Shown here: one piece after another, positions 57,850-64,000 of the stretch
How positions within the stretch are numbered: the first letter of the stretch is position 1
How the letters are laid out: every line of letters begins with the position of its first letter
DNA from: Subdoligranulum variabile
Lineage (GTDB): Bacteria; Bacillota; Clostridia; Oscillospirales; Ruminococcaceae
DNA: 64,000 bases
Direction: 5' to 3'
Assembly (NCBI RefSeq): GCF_025152575.1
Contig: NZ_CP102293.1
Coordinates: 1,240,001 to 1,304,000 of the forward strand
Made by a program: the position numbers and the translations under genes
The notes under the pieces: generated by a model
Told to the model about the DNA's origin: nothing
Seen by the model: only the letters and a program-made list of their open reading frames with translations
The model's database searches: none

Positions 57850-57875
57850 CTAGCCCGCTTTACCGGTAACAATCC
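57847..57875 (-). promoter_or_regulatory. RAT site in the leader of the antiterminator gene
   Basis: The 29-base element begins GGATTGTTACCGG and ends GCGGGCTAGACC on the - strand. It fits the RAT pattern GGATTGTTACnG ... GCnGGCnAnACC. Confidence 0.85.
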
Positions 57876-57912
57876 AACAGGGCCCCTCGGGCCGCTTGTT
57901 TGTCTGTGAAAA

Positions 57913-57941
57913 CAATAACATACTCACCCCCGGAAAGTCAA
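57913..57941 (-). promoter_or_regulatory. Promoter of the antiterminator-PTS operon
   Basis: TTGACT (57941-57936) and TTATTG (57918-57913) are 17 bases apart; the -10 box is weak. Confidence 0.4.
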
Positions 57942-58166
57942 CCACCTGGGGCATTCTGGCAGCGTTTTTCGGCAGAGTGCTCAATTTTTTTCGTATTCTT
58001 TGGGCAGTTTGGCGAAGCCGGCAGCCGATTGACCGGGTTTTCCCCTGTGTTCTCGCGGTTCGGCGGGCTGTTCCACGCTGCGTGGACCCTTTCCACACGG
58101 CGTTCCTTGCAAATCCACGCAGCGGGGTGTAAGCCGAAAGACAACGAACCGAAGGAGGAACGGACG

Positions 58167-58214
58167 ATGGATGCCAAGAAGATCGGCGCTTTCATTGCGG
58201 CAGCGCGGCAGGCC
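58167..58214 (+). pseudogene. Relic of an XRE-type regulator gene (first 16 codons)
   Basis: A strong ribosome site (AAGGAGG) and an ATG open a frame MDAKKIGAFIAAARQA that is the typical first helix of XRE regulators in gut Firmicutes (usually followed by the helix-turn-helix). Here the sequence changes at once to unrelated, Pro/Gly-rich codons, and no helix-turn-helix follows in any frame. It looks like the stump left by a deletion. The remaining sequence of this 680-base gene-poor stretch (57753-58433) holds the antiterminator leader, a hairpin at 58317-58348 and a promoter. Confidence 0.45.
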
Positions 58215-58316
58215 CCTGGACGCTGCAGGATGTGCGCACCGTCTCCTGACGGTTCCTTCCCGGGTAAGGTCCGGCCCCGAGCAGCCTGCCATGAAATGAT
58301 CCGAACTGTTTTTGCA

Positions 58317-58348
58317 GCGGCTCCGCCTTCCCCGGCGGGGCCGCTTTT
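58317..58348 (+). terminator. Terminator-like hairpin after the XRE relic
   Basis: GCGGCTCCGCC and GGCGGGGCCGC arms with a short loop are followed by TTTT. Confidence 0.6.
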
Positions 58349-58371
58349 GTACAGTTTGTCCTCTTTGTCCC

Positions 58372-58400
58372 TTGCGCGCCGCGCCGCCATACGGTATAGT
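58372..58400 (+). promoter_or_regulatory. Promoter of the AI-2E family gene
   Basis: TTGCGC (58372-58377) and TATAGT (58395-58400) have a 17-base spacer and lie 34 bases before the start codon. Confidence 0.65.
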
Positions 58401-58433
58401 AGTGCTATACGTCTGACAGAAAGGATTGTACCC

Positions 58434-59558
58434 ATGCAAAACAGAAAACCCTGGCTGTATCTGGCGGCCGTGGCGGTGGTCCTGCTGGCCCTCAAATACA
58501 GCGATACCCTCTTCGGCGGCATCCGGCTGTTCTTCTCGCTGCTGGTGCCCCTCTTCATCGGCTGCGGCGTGGCCTATGTGCTCAACATCCTGGTCTCCCG
58601 CCTGGAGACCCTGCCCCCGCTGCGGAACCCCCGTTCCCGGCTCTACCCCGCCCGCCGGGCTCTCAGCATCACCGGGGCGCTGGTCATCATTGTGGTGGTG
58701 GTAGCGCTGCTCATCCTCCTCATCATCCCCCAGCTGGTGGACGCCTTCCGGGTCATGCTGGTCAACGTGCCCCCCGCCGTCAACGAGTTCCTGGCCTGGC
58801 TGGATTCCCTGAACATCGACATGCCCCAGCTGGAAAGCTGGCTGCGCTCCCTCAACCTCAACTGGCCCGACCTGCTGCAGAAGGCCACCACCTACCTGAC
58901 CTCCGGTGTGAGCAACGTCTTCTCCTCGGCCTTCGGCCTGCTCAGCAGCCTGGGCGGCATCGTCATGCAGGTGGTCATCGCGGTGATCTTCGCCCTCTAC
59001 CTCCTGGCCGGCAAGGAACGGCTGGGCCGCCAGTTCCACGCCCTGGCCGACACCTACCTGCCCGCCAGCGTCTGTGACCGGCTGTGGTATGTGCTGGCCA
59101 CCGCCCACGACACCTTTACCAAATTCTTTGTGGGCCAGTTCACCGAGGCCATCATCATCGGCGTGCTCTGCACCCTGGGGATGCTGCTCTTCCGGCTGCC
59201 CTACGCCCCCATGATCGGCACCCTGGTGGGCGCCACCGCCCTGCTGCCCGTGGTGGGCGCCTACCTGGGCGCGGGCATCGGCGCCTTCATGATCCTTACC
59301 GTCAATCCGCTGCAGGCCATCGGCTTCCTCGTCTTCATCGCCGTGCTCCAGCAGCTGGAGGGCAACCTGATCTATCCCCGGGTGGTGGGCACCTCCATCG
59401 GCCTGCCCGGCATCTGGGTGCTCACCGCCGTCACCCTGGGCGGCGGCATCGGCGGCATCGCCGGGATGCTGCTGGCCGTGCCCGTCACCGCCACCGTCTA
59501 CCGTCTGATCCGCGCCGACGTCCGGCACCGCCGCGACCAGGCCAGCATCCCCGTATAA
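58434..59558 (+). CDS. AI-2E family transporter (YtvI/PerM-like)
   Basis: A 374-residue membrane protein with seven or eight segments in the usual order: two near the start, a soluble part (about residues 105-170: LDSLNIDMPQLESWLRSLNLNW) and five in the second half. LPYAPMIGTLVGATALLPVVGAYLGAG and LQQLEGNLIYPRVVGTSIGLPG are the family signature. Members export small molecules or ions; an autoinducer role is shown only for a few. The start at 58434 is supported by AAGGATTG and the promoter. Confidence 0.85.
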   Translation: MQNRKPWLYLAAVAVVLLALKYSDTLFGGIRLFFSLLVPLFIGCGVAYVLNILVSRLETLPPLRNPRSRLYPARRALSITGALVIIVVVVALLILLIIPQLVDAFRVMLVNVPPAVNEFLAWLDSLNIDMPQLESWLRSLNLNWPDLLQKATTYLTSGVSNVFSSAFGLLSSLGGIVMQVVIAVIFALYLLAGKERLGRQFHALADTYLPASVCDRLWYVLATAHDTFTKFFVGQFTEAIIIGVLCTLGMLLFRLPYAPMIGTLVGATALLPVVGAYLGAGIGAFMILTVNPLQAIGFLVFIAVLQQLEGNLIYPRVVGTSIGLPGIWVLTAVTLGGGIGGIAGMLLAVPVTATVYRLIRADVRHRRDQASIPV

Positions 59559-59569
59559 AGCCGCAAAGT

Positions 59570-59609
59570 AAAGCCGCCCTCTGCCCGTTGGGACAGAGGG
59601 CGGCTTTTT
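59570..59609. terminator. Bidirectional terminator
   Basis: AAAGCCGCCCTCTG and CAGAGGGCGGCTTT arms with a 10-base loop lie between the ends of the AI-2E and EamA genes. Confidence 0.85.
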
Positions 59610-59615
59610 CTGCGA

Positions 59616-60029
59616 TCACATAACCATCAGCAGGGTGCCGGTGCCGATGAGCACGCAGCCCAGCGCCGACTTGGGGGTGACCCCCTCGTGGAGGAGCAGC
59701 GCCGCCAGCACCAGGGTGATGACGACACTGAGCTTGTCGATGGGCACCACCTTGCTGGCCGGGCCCAGCTGCAGCGCCTTGTAGTAGCACAGCCAGGAGA
59801 CGCCGGTGGCCAGCCCCGACAGGATCAGGAACAGCCCGCTGCGGCGGCCGATCTGGATGATGCCGCCCTGGGCATGGGTGAGGAAGACCATGCCCCAGGC
59901 CATGGCCAGCACCACGGTGGTGCGCACCGCCGTGGCCAGGTTGGAGTTGACCCCGTCGATGCCGATCTTGGCCAGGATGGAGGTAAGGGCCGCGAACACC
60001 GACGACCCCACAGCAAAGACAAACCACAT
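59616..60029 (-). CDS. EamA-type half transporter (DMT superfamily)
   Basis: A 137-residue protein with five membrane segments, equal to one EamA repeat (FAVGSSVFAALTSILAKIGI at the start and VVPIDKLSVVITLVLAALLL near residue 100). Half-size members usually act as dimers. I chose the ATG at 60029 since the ATG at 60086 lies in the -10 box of the probable promoter. The gene is divergent from the MarR-MATE pair and shares the operator region with it. Confidence 0.8.
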   Translation of the reverse strand: MWFVFAVGSSVFAALTSILAKIGIDGVNSNLATAVRTTVVLAMAWGMVFLTHAQGGIIQIGRRSGLFLILSGLATGVSWLCYYKALQLGPASKVVPIDKLSVVITLVLAALLLHEGVTPKSALGCVLIGTGTLLMVM

Positions 60030-60084
60030 GGGAAAAACGCTTCCCTTACTGCAAAAAGTACAACCCCTGCGGGCTGCCGTCTTC

Positions 60085-60114
60085 ATTATACCACCCTTTT
60101 AGGGAAGGTGGTAA
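60085..60114 (-). promoter_or_regulatory. Promoter of the EamA gene
   Basis: TATAAT (60090-60085) with TTACCA (60114-60109) 18 bases upstream on the - strand. An ACCACC/GGTGGT inverted repeat covers the spacer. Confidence 0.55.
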
Positions 60115-60130
60115 AGAATTTTCCGGGAAA

Positions 60131-60170
60131 ATCATTGCGCGCGCAAAATACTACTTGCGCGCGCAATGAT
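60131..60170. promoter_or_regulatory. Twin palindromic operators, probable MarR sites
   Basis: ATCATTGCGCGCGCAA, eight bases, then its exact inverse. Each half contains the 12-base palindrome TTGCGCGCGCAA (60135-60146 and 60155-60166), 20 bases centre to centre. The second covers the -35 box of the marR-type promoter. Confidence 0.75.
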
Positions 60171-60183
60171 TTGGGTGTATACT
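60155..60183 (+). promoter_or_regulatory. Promoter of the MarR-MATE operon
   Basis: TTGCGC (60155-60160) and TATACT (60178-60183) with 17 bases between. The -35 box is part of an operator palindrome. Confidence 0.75.
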
Positions 60184-60208
60184 GGAAAGCAGGAAAGGAA
60201 GACAGCCT

Positions 60209-60661
60209 ATGGACGATTTCATCAAATGGGTGTCGGTAGCGTCGCGGCACACCGTCATGCACATGGACCGGGTGATGGCCCCCTACGGGCTGAACGCCAG
60301 CCAGTACATGTACATTGTGCGGGTGTGCGAGCAGCCGGGCCTGACCCAGGACCGCTTTTTGCGGATGTTCTACATCCACCCCAGCAACGTGACCCGCGCC
60401 CTGCTGGCGCTGGAAAAGCAGGGGTTCCTGGAGCGGCGCCCCAACCCCAAAGACCGGCGGACCTTCTGCGTCTATCCCACCGGGAAAGCGCTGGAAGTCT
60501 ACCCCATCATCACCCGGCTGCGGCGGGAGTGGCAGGATGTTCTGCTGGCAGACCTGCCCCCCGACACCCGGGCCGAACTGCAGGAAGCCCTGCGTGCCGC
60601 CGCGCTGCGCGCCGTGGCAGCCAATCAGGAGGAGGAGGATATACCCTATGGCGACAACTGA
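60209..60661 (+). CDS. MarR-family transcriptional regulator
   Basis: A 150-residue winged-helix repressor. The recognition part is near residues 52-75 (RMFYIHPSNVTRALLALEKQGFLERRPNPKDRRTF), with the wing DRR typical of the family. The N- and C-terminal helices form the dimer. The two palindromes just upstream make autorepression likely, with release by a drug or metabolite. It overlaps the MATE gene by 14 bases, so it should control that pump and perhaps the divergent EamA gene. Confidence 0.9.
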   Translation: MDDFIKWVSVASRHTVMHMDRVMAPYGLNASQYMYIVRVCEQPGLTQDRFLRMFYIHPSNVTRALLALEKQGFLERRPNPKDRRTFCVYPTGKALEVYPIITRLRREWQDVLLADLPPDTRAELQEALRAAALRAVAANQEEEDIPYGDN

Positions 60662-62024
60662 AAACCCGCTGGGCGTCAAGCCCCTGCCCCAGCTTCTGCG
60701 CAGCTTTGCCGTGCCCAGCATCCTGGCCATGCTGGTCAGTTCCCTGTACAACATCGTGGACCAGATCTTCATCGGCCAGGGCGTGGGCTACCTGGGCAAC
60801 GCGGCCACCAACGTGGCCTATCCGCTGACCACCATCTGCCTGGCCATCGCCCTGCTCATCGGCATCGGCGCCGCCGCCAACTTCAACCTCAACCTGGGCG
60901 CCGGCCGTCAGGAGGCCGCCCGCCGGGTGGTGGGCGCCGCCGTGACCATGATGGTGGTGCTGGGCGTTGTCTATATGGTGCTGGTGGAGCTGTTCCTGCC
61001 CCAGCTGCTGCGGCTGTTCGGCGGCACCGACAGCGTCATGCCCTACGCCCTGACCTACACCCGCATCACCGCCCTGGGCATGCCGCTGCTCATCGCCACC
61101 AACGCCACCAGCAACCTCATCCGCGCCGACGGCAGCCCCCGCTTCTCCATGGTCTGCATGCTGCTGGGCGCCGTCATCAACACCATCCTGGACCCCACCT
61201 TCATCTTCCTGTGCCACTGGGGCGTGGCCGGCGCCGCCTGGGCCACCGTCATCGGCCAGGCAGCCTCCTGCCTGCTGGCGGTGTCCTACCTGCCCCGGTT
61301 CCACAACATCCACCTCACCGGGGAGGATTTCCACTTCCGCCCCGCCCTGTGGCAGCGCATCGCCTCCCTGGGCCTGAGCAACAGCCTGAACCAGGTGGCC
61401 ATCACCTTTGTGCAGATCGTCCTCAACAACTCGCTGACCTTCTACGGCGCCCAGTCGGTCTACGGCAGCGAGATCCCCCTGGCCACCAGCGGCATCGTCA
61501 TCAAGATCAACGCCATCCTGCTGGGCATCATCGTGGGCATCTCCCAGGGGACCCAGCCCATCATCAGCTTCAACTACGGCGCCGGCAAGTACGACCGGGT
61601 GCGCGGCATCTATCTGCTGGCCGTCAAACTCAGCCTTGTCATCTCCGTCGTGGGCTTTGCGGCGTTCCAGCTCTTCCCCAAGGAGATCGTTTCGCTGTTC
61701 GGCACCGGCGACCATCTCTACTTTGAATTCGCCGTCAAATTCATGCGCACCTATCTGTTCATGGTCACCGTCAACGGTGTGCAGCTGCTCTCCTCCAACT
61801 ACTTTGCCTCGGTGGGCAAACCCATCCGCGGCCTGCTGCTGGCCCTCACCCGCCAGGTCTTCTTCCTGGTGCCGCTGCTGGTGATCCTGCCCCTCTTCTG
61901 GGGTCTGGACGGCCTGCTCTTCGCCGCCCCCATCGCAGACTTCATCGCCTTTGTGACCTCCGCCCTGACTATGCGGGTAGAACTGCGCCGTCTGCGGCAG
62001 CTGCCCGCCCCGCAGCCCGTTTGA
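60648..62024 (+). CDS. MATE-family efflux transporter
   Basis: A 458-residue membrane protein with 12 segments in two halves. The N-terminal LLRSFAVPSILAMLVSSLYNIVDQIFIGQGVG and GIGAAANFNLNLGAGR, and the second-half QGTQPIISFNYGAGKYDRV are marks of the MepA/DinF-like group. It uses a sodium or proton gradient to export drugs or metabolites. It has GGAGGAGG upstream and is coupled to the MarR gene. Confidence 0.92.
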   Translation: MATTENPLGVKPLPQLLRSFAVPSILAMLVSSLYNIVDQIFIGQGVGYLGNAATNVAYPLTTICLAIALLIGIGAAANFNLNLGAGRQEAARRVVGAAVTMMVVLGVVYMVLVELFLPQLLRLFGGTDSVMPYALTYTRITALGMPLLIATNATSNLIRADGSPRFSMVCMLLGAVINTILDPTFIFLCHWGVAGAAWATVIGQAASCLLAVSYLPRFHNIHLTGEDFHFRPALWQRIASLGLSNSLNQVAITFVQIVLNNSLTFYGAQSVYGSEIPLATSGIVIKINAILLGIIVGISQGTQPIISFNYGAGKYDRVRGIYLLAVKLSLVISVVGFAAFQLFPKEIVSLFGTGDHLYFEFAVKFMRTYLFMVTVNGVQLLSSNYFASVGKPIRGLLLALTRQVFFLVPLLVILPLFWGLDGLLFAAPIADFIAFVTSALTMRVELRRLRQLPAPQPV

Positions 62025-62041
62025 TGGCTGTTTACACCAAA

Positions 62042-62083
62042 AACCGGGAGGCCCCCGTCTGGGGGCCTCCCGGTTCTTTGTTT
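62042..62083. terminator. Terminator between the MATE and MurR/RpiR genes
   Basis: AACCGGGAGGCCCCC and its exact inverse with a four-base loop, then CTTTGTTTG on the + strand. Confidence 0.8.
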
Positions 62084-62085
62084 GT

Positions 62086-62934
62086 TCAGAGCAGTTTGGG
62101 CGCCAGCGCCTTGCTGGTGCGCTCCCGGGCGATGGCCGCAAGCTCCTGGTTGTCCAGGGTGAAGCGCAGCACCAGCACCTCCGCCACAAAGAGCACCGCG
62201 ATCTTGGCCGCAATGCTGCCGCCGTCCAGGGGACTTTCCTTGGCGCCGCAGAGCAGCACCACGTCGGCCAGGGCCGTGCCCGGGGCGTCGGCGTAGTGGG
62301 TCAGCAGGATGACTTTGGCGCCGTTGCCCTTGACGATGCGCAGCGTCTCCATCATATCCCGGGTGGAACCGGAGTAGGAGATAAAGAGTACCACGTCCTC
62401 CGGCACCATGAGGCTGGCCGCAATGGTCTGCATATGGCTGTCACCGGCGGTGCGGAACTTGGTGGACACCGTGGCGAACCGGGCCCAGATATCGTTGGCC
62501 AGGATCTGACTGCCGCCCTGGCCGAAGCAGAAGACCTGGCGTGCCCGCTGCAGCAGGGTGGCGGCCGCGTCGATGGCCTCGGGGTTCAGCACCGAGCGGG
62601 TACCGTTGATGGCCTCCAGGGCCACGGCGCTGGCATGGGTGCAGAGGGTGGCCGTGTCGGCGCCGGGTTCCAGCTTGTCGGCCCCCGCCGCCGTGGGGAT
62701 GGCGTTGGCCTGGGCCAGAGAGATCTTCATTTCATTGTAGCCGTCGAATCCCAGGGAGCGGCAGAACCGGAAGATGGTGGCTTCCGCCACGCCGCATTCC
62801 GCCGCCAGCGACGAGATGGAAAGGTACTGGGCTTCTTCGGCATGCCGGGTCAGGTAGTCGGCCACCCGGCGGCCCGACCGCGTGAGCTCGCTGTAGCGGG
62901 AGCGCAGCAGTTCCCAGAAATTGCAGGAATTCAT
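62086..62934 (-). CDS. MurR/RpiR-family regulator with SIS domain
   Basis: A 282-residue regulator. The helix-turn-helix is in residues 1-75 (RRVADYLTRHAEEAQYLSIS, then CGVAEATIFRFCRSLGFDGY). The SIS domain is in about 125-255 (VFCFGQGGSQILANDIWARF, ISYSGSTRDMME) and binds a phosphosugar, often GlcNAc-6-P, MurNAc-6-P or a sialic acid product. It is divergent from a sugar-binding lipoprotein gene, its probable target. It has a strong promoter with an operator-like palindrome next to the start of transcription. Confidence 0.88.
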   Translation of the reverse strand: MNSCNFWELLRSRYSELTRSGRRVADYLTRHAEEAQYLSISSLAAECGVAEATIFRFCRSLGFDGYNEMKISLAQANAIPTAAGADKLEPGADTATLCTHASAVALEAINGTRSVLNPEAIDAAATLLQRARQVFCFGQGGSQILANDIWARFATVSTKFRTAGDSHMQTIAASLMVPEDVVLFISYSGSTRDMMETLRIVKGNGAKVILLTHYADAPGTALADVVLLCGAKESPLDGGSIAAKIAVLFVAEVLVLRFTLDNQELAAIARERTSKALAPKLL

Positions 62935-62982
62935 CCTTGGTATCTCCTTCTATAATATGGGGGCGAGGCAGGGCGCCCGTGA

Positions 62983-62998
62983 TGAAACTTTTTTTCTA
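62983..62998. promoter_or_regulatory. Candidate RpiR operator 1
   Basis: TGAAACTTTTTTTCTA is an imperfect palindrome at the expected start of transcription of the RpiR gene. Confidence 0.4.
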
Positions 62999-63003
62999 TT
63001 ACT

Positions 63004-63032
63004 AGTATAAATGAAAATCGGCCGCTTGACAA
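63004..63032 (-). promoter_or_regulatory. Promoter of the MurR/RpiR gene
   Basis: TTGTCA (63032-63027) and TATACT (63009-63004) on the - strand are separated by 17 bases. Confidence 0.75.
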
Positions 63033-63469
63033 GTATCGGAGCCGCCCACATTTGCCCCGCAGTTTTTGTACACTATGTACAGGAATTTGAAAAAAATAGC
63101 CAAATGTCGTCCTTTCCCCTTCAGGAGCCGGAAGCCGCTTTCCGGGGCCGGAGCAGCCCCGGAGAAACAGCCTCTCCCCGTCCCCGCCGCCTCCTCACGC
63201 CTAAAAATGCAAATCCTTTTCAATTTTTGGGCCGTGAAAAAACTTTTTTCGCGGCATTTCAGGGGTCTTTTTTCCGTGTAATCATTGCAAATTGGCAACA
63301 AAGCCGAATGCGTCGAAAATTTCTTGTGCATTATTACCAGAAAACCACCAAAACATTGGTGAAAACGCATCTGAACAAATGGAAAAAATTTTCTAAAACG
63401 GAAATTGTCAAAGGGACGGAGCGCCTCCGCCCCACCTATCCGCAAACACACATACAAAAGGAGATTACC
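63033..63469. promoter_or_regulatory. Control region between the RpiR and sugar-binding genes, with two further palindromes
   Basis: This AT-rich stretch holds the perfect palindrome GAAAAAACTTTTTTC (63236-63250) and the near-palindrome TGGAAAAAATTTTCTA (63380-63395), both like operator 1. No gene is evident. A clear sigma-A promoter for the + strand was not found. Confidence 0.45.
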
Positions 63470-64000
63470 ATGAAAAAGCAGTTGTCTTTGCTTCTGGCCG
63501 CAGGCATGACCGCCGGCCTGCTGGCGGGCTGCGGCGGCGCCACCAGCTCCACCGCAACGGAGTCCGAATCCTCCGCCTCCACTTCCACGGCGGCGACCGG
63601 CGAGACCTCCGGTGACAGCCTCTCCGCCGACATCACCATGTGGACCTACCCCATCGGTCAGTTCGGCGACGCCGAGACGGTGGACAGCATCATCGCCAAG
63701 TTCCAGGAGAGCCACCCCGGCATCAACGTGACGGTGGAATACCTGGACTACACCAACGGTGACGACCAGGTCACCGCCGCCATCGAGGCCGGCACCACCC
63801 CCGACATCGTCATGGAAGGTCCCGAGCGCCTGGTCTCCAACTGGGGCGCCAAGGGCAAGATGCTGGATCTGAGCGACCTGTGGACCGAGGAAGCCACCGC
63901 CGACATCTCCGCCGTGAGCGAGAGCGTGGTGAGCGCCTGCAAGGGTGCCGACGGCAACTACTATGAATATCCCCTGTGCATGACCACCCACACCATGGCC
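63470..64000 (+). CDS. Sugar ABC transporter binding lipoprotein (family 1), cut by the window end
   Basis: The first 177 residues of an extracellular sugar-binding protein. The signal peptide ends in a lipobox LLAGC (Cys near residue 19) followed by a Ser/Thr/Ala linker. The mature part begins DITMWTYPIGQFGDAETVDS and has FQESHPGINVTVEYLDY and AAIEAGTTPDIVMEGPERL, typical of family 1 binding proteins. The AAAAGGAG ribosome site is clear. Permease genes are expected beyond the window. It is probably controlled by the divergent RpiR-type regulator. Confidence 0.88.
   Translation, partial: MKKQLSLLLAAGMTAGLLAGCGGATSSTATESESSASTSTAATGETSGDSLSADITMWTYPIGQFGDAETVDSIIAKFQESHPGINVTVEYLDYTNGDDQVTAAIEAGTTPDIVMEGPERLVSNWGAKGKMLDLSDLWTEEATADISAVSESVVSACKGADGNYYEYPLCMTTHTMA

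Noticed and set aside
1..64000. CRISPR arrays, rRNA, tRNA and insertion sequences
   Set aside because: No regularly spaced repeats, no cloverleaf or rRNA core sequences and no transposase genes were recognised on either strand.

Overview
The window looks like a chromosome segment of a GC-rich Firmicute of the gut Oscillospiraceae/Ruminococcaceae type (Gemmiger, Subdoligranulum or Faecalibacterium-like; this is inference). The support is high GC, sigma-A promoters with 17-bp spacers, a CIRCE heat-shock operator, Gram-positive-style lipoproteins with Ser/Ala/Glu-rich linkers, PRD antiterminators with RAT sites, and the absence of outer-membrane genes. No rRNA, tRNA or CRISPR array was found.

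Region 1 (1 to about 13.25 kb, + strand) is the right-hand part of a siphovirus prophage. It carries minor capsid proteins, major tail protein, tail assembly proteins, tape measure, Dit, a Gp37-like tail protein, baseplate and small tip modules, a CBM-like protein, an M23 endolysin, a holin, a Dam-type methylase and an XRE regulator that ends in a terminator. One reverse-strand gene with its own promoter and terminator (a moron) interrupts the tail operon. Head, packaging and integration genes lie outside the window.

Region 2 (13.3 to 32.4 kb, - strand) holds a glutamine amidotransferase-like hydrolase, a HAD phosphatase and then a surface polysaccharide cluster. The cluster has GT2, GT4, GT6 and GT11 glycosyltransferases, a Wzx-like flippase, two large polytopic membrane proteins, an SDR epimerase, a sugar nucleotidyltransferase and a flippase-like/kinase fusion. 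The adjoining alpha-1,2-fucosyltransferase-like and GT6 (ABO-family) genes suggest a blood-group-like glycan. A promoter at 32.4 kb reads into the cluster.

Region 3 (32.4 to 43.3 kb) holds a DUF624 membrane protein, TrmN6-like and Nudix genes, then the phosphate regulon: phoU-pstB-pstA-pstC-pstS on the - strand. Across a control region with 11-bp-periodic Pho boxes lie a Na/Pi cotransporter and a PhoB/PhoR pair on the + strand. PstS appears to be a circular permutation.

Region 4 (43.4 to 54.6 kb) holds a siroheme nitrite/sulfite reductase, an orphan metal/cobalamin-type binding lipoprotein, a helical protein, and a polyamine operon. That operon encodes an Arg/Lys/Orn decarboxylase, spermidine synthase, agmatinase, and carboxynorspermidine synthase and decarboxylase. 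It is preceded by a leader of about 375 nt that folds extensively and ends in a strong terminator just before the first gene. An HrcA-controlled hsp20 and an EFR1-type ferredoxin follow.

Region 5 (54.6 to 64 kb) holds a PTS EIICBA and its PRD antiterminator, each behind a RAT/terminator, then an AI-2E-type exporter, an EamA half-transporter divergent from a MarR-MATE operon with twin palindromic operators, and an RpiR/MurR regulator divergent from a sugar-binding lipoprotein that is cut by the window end.
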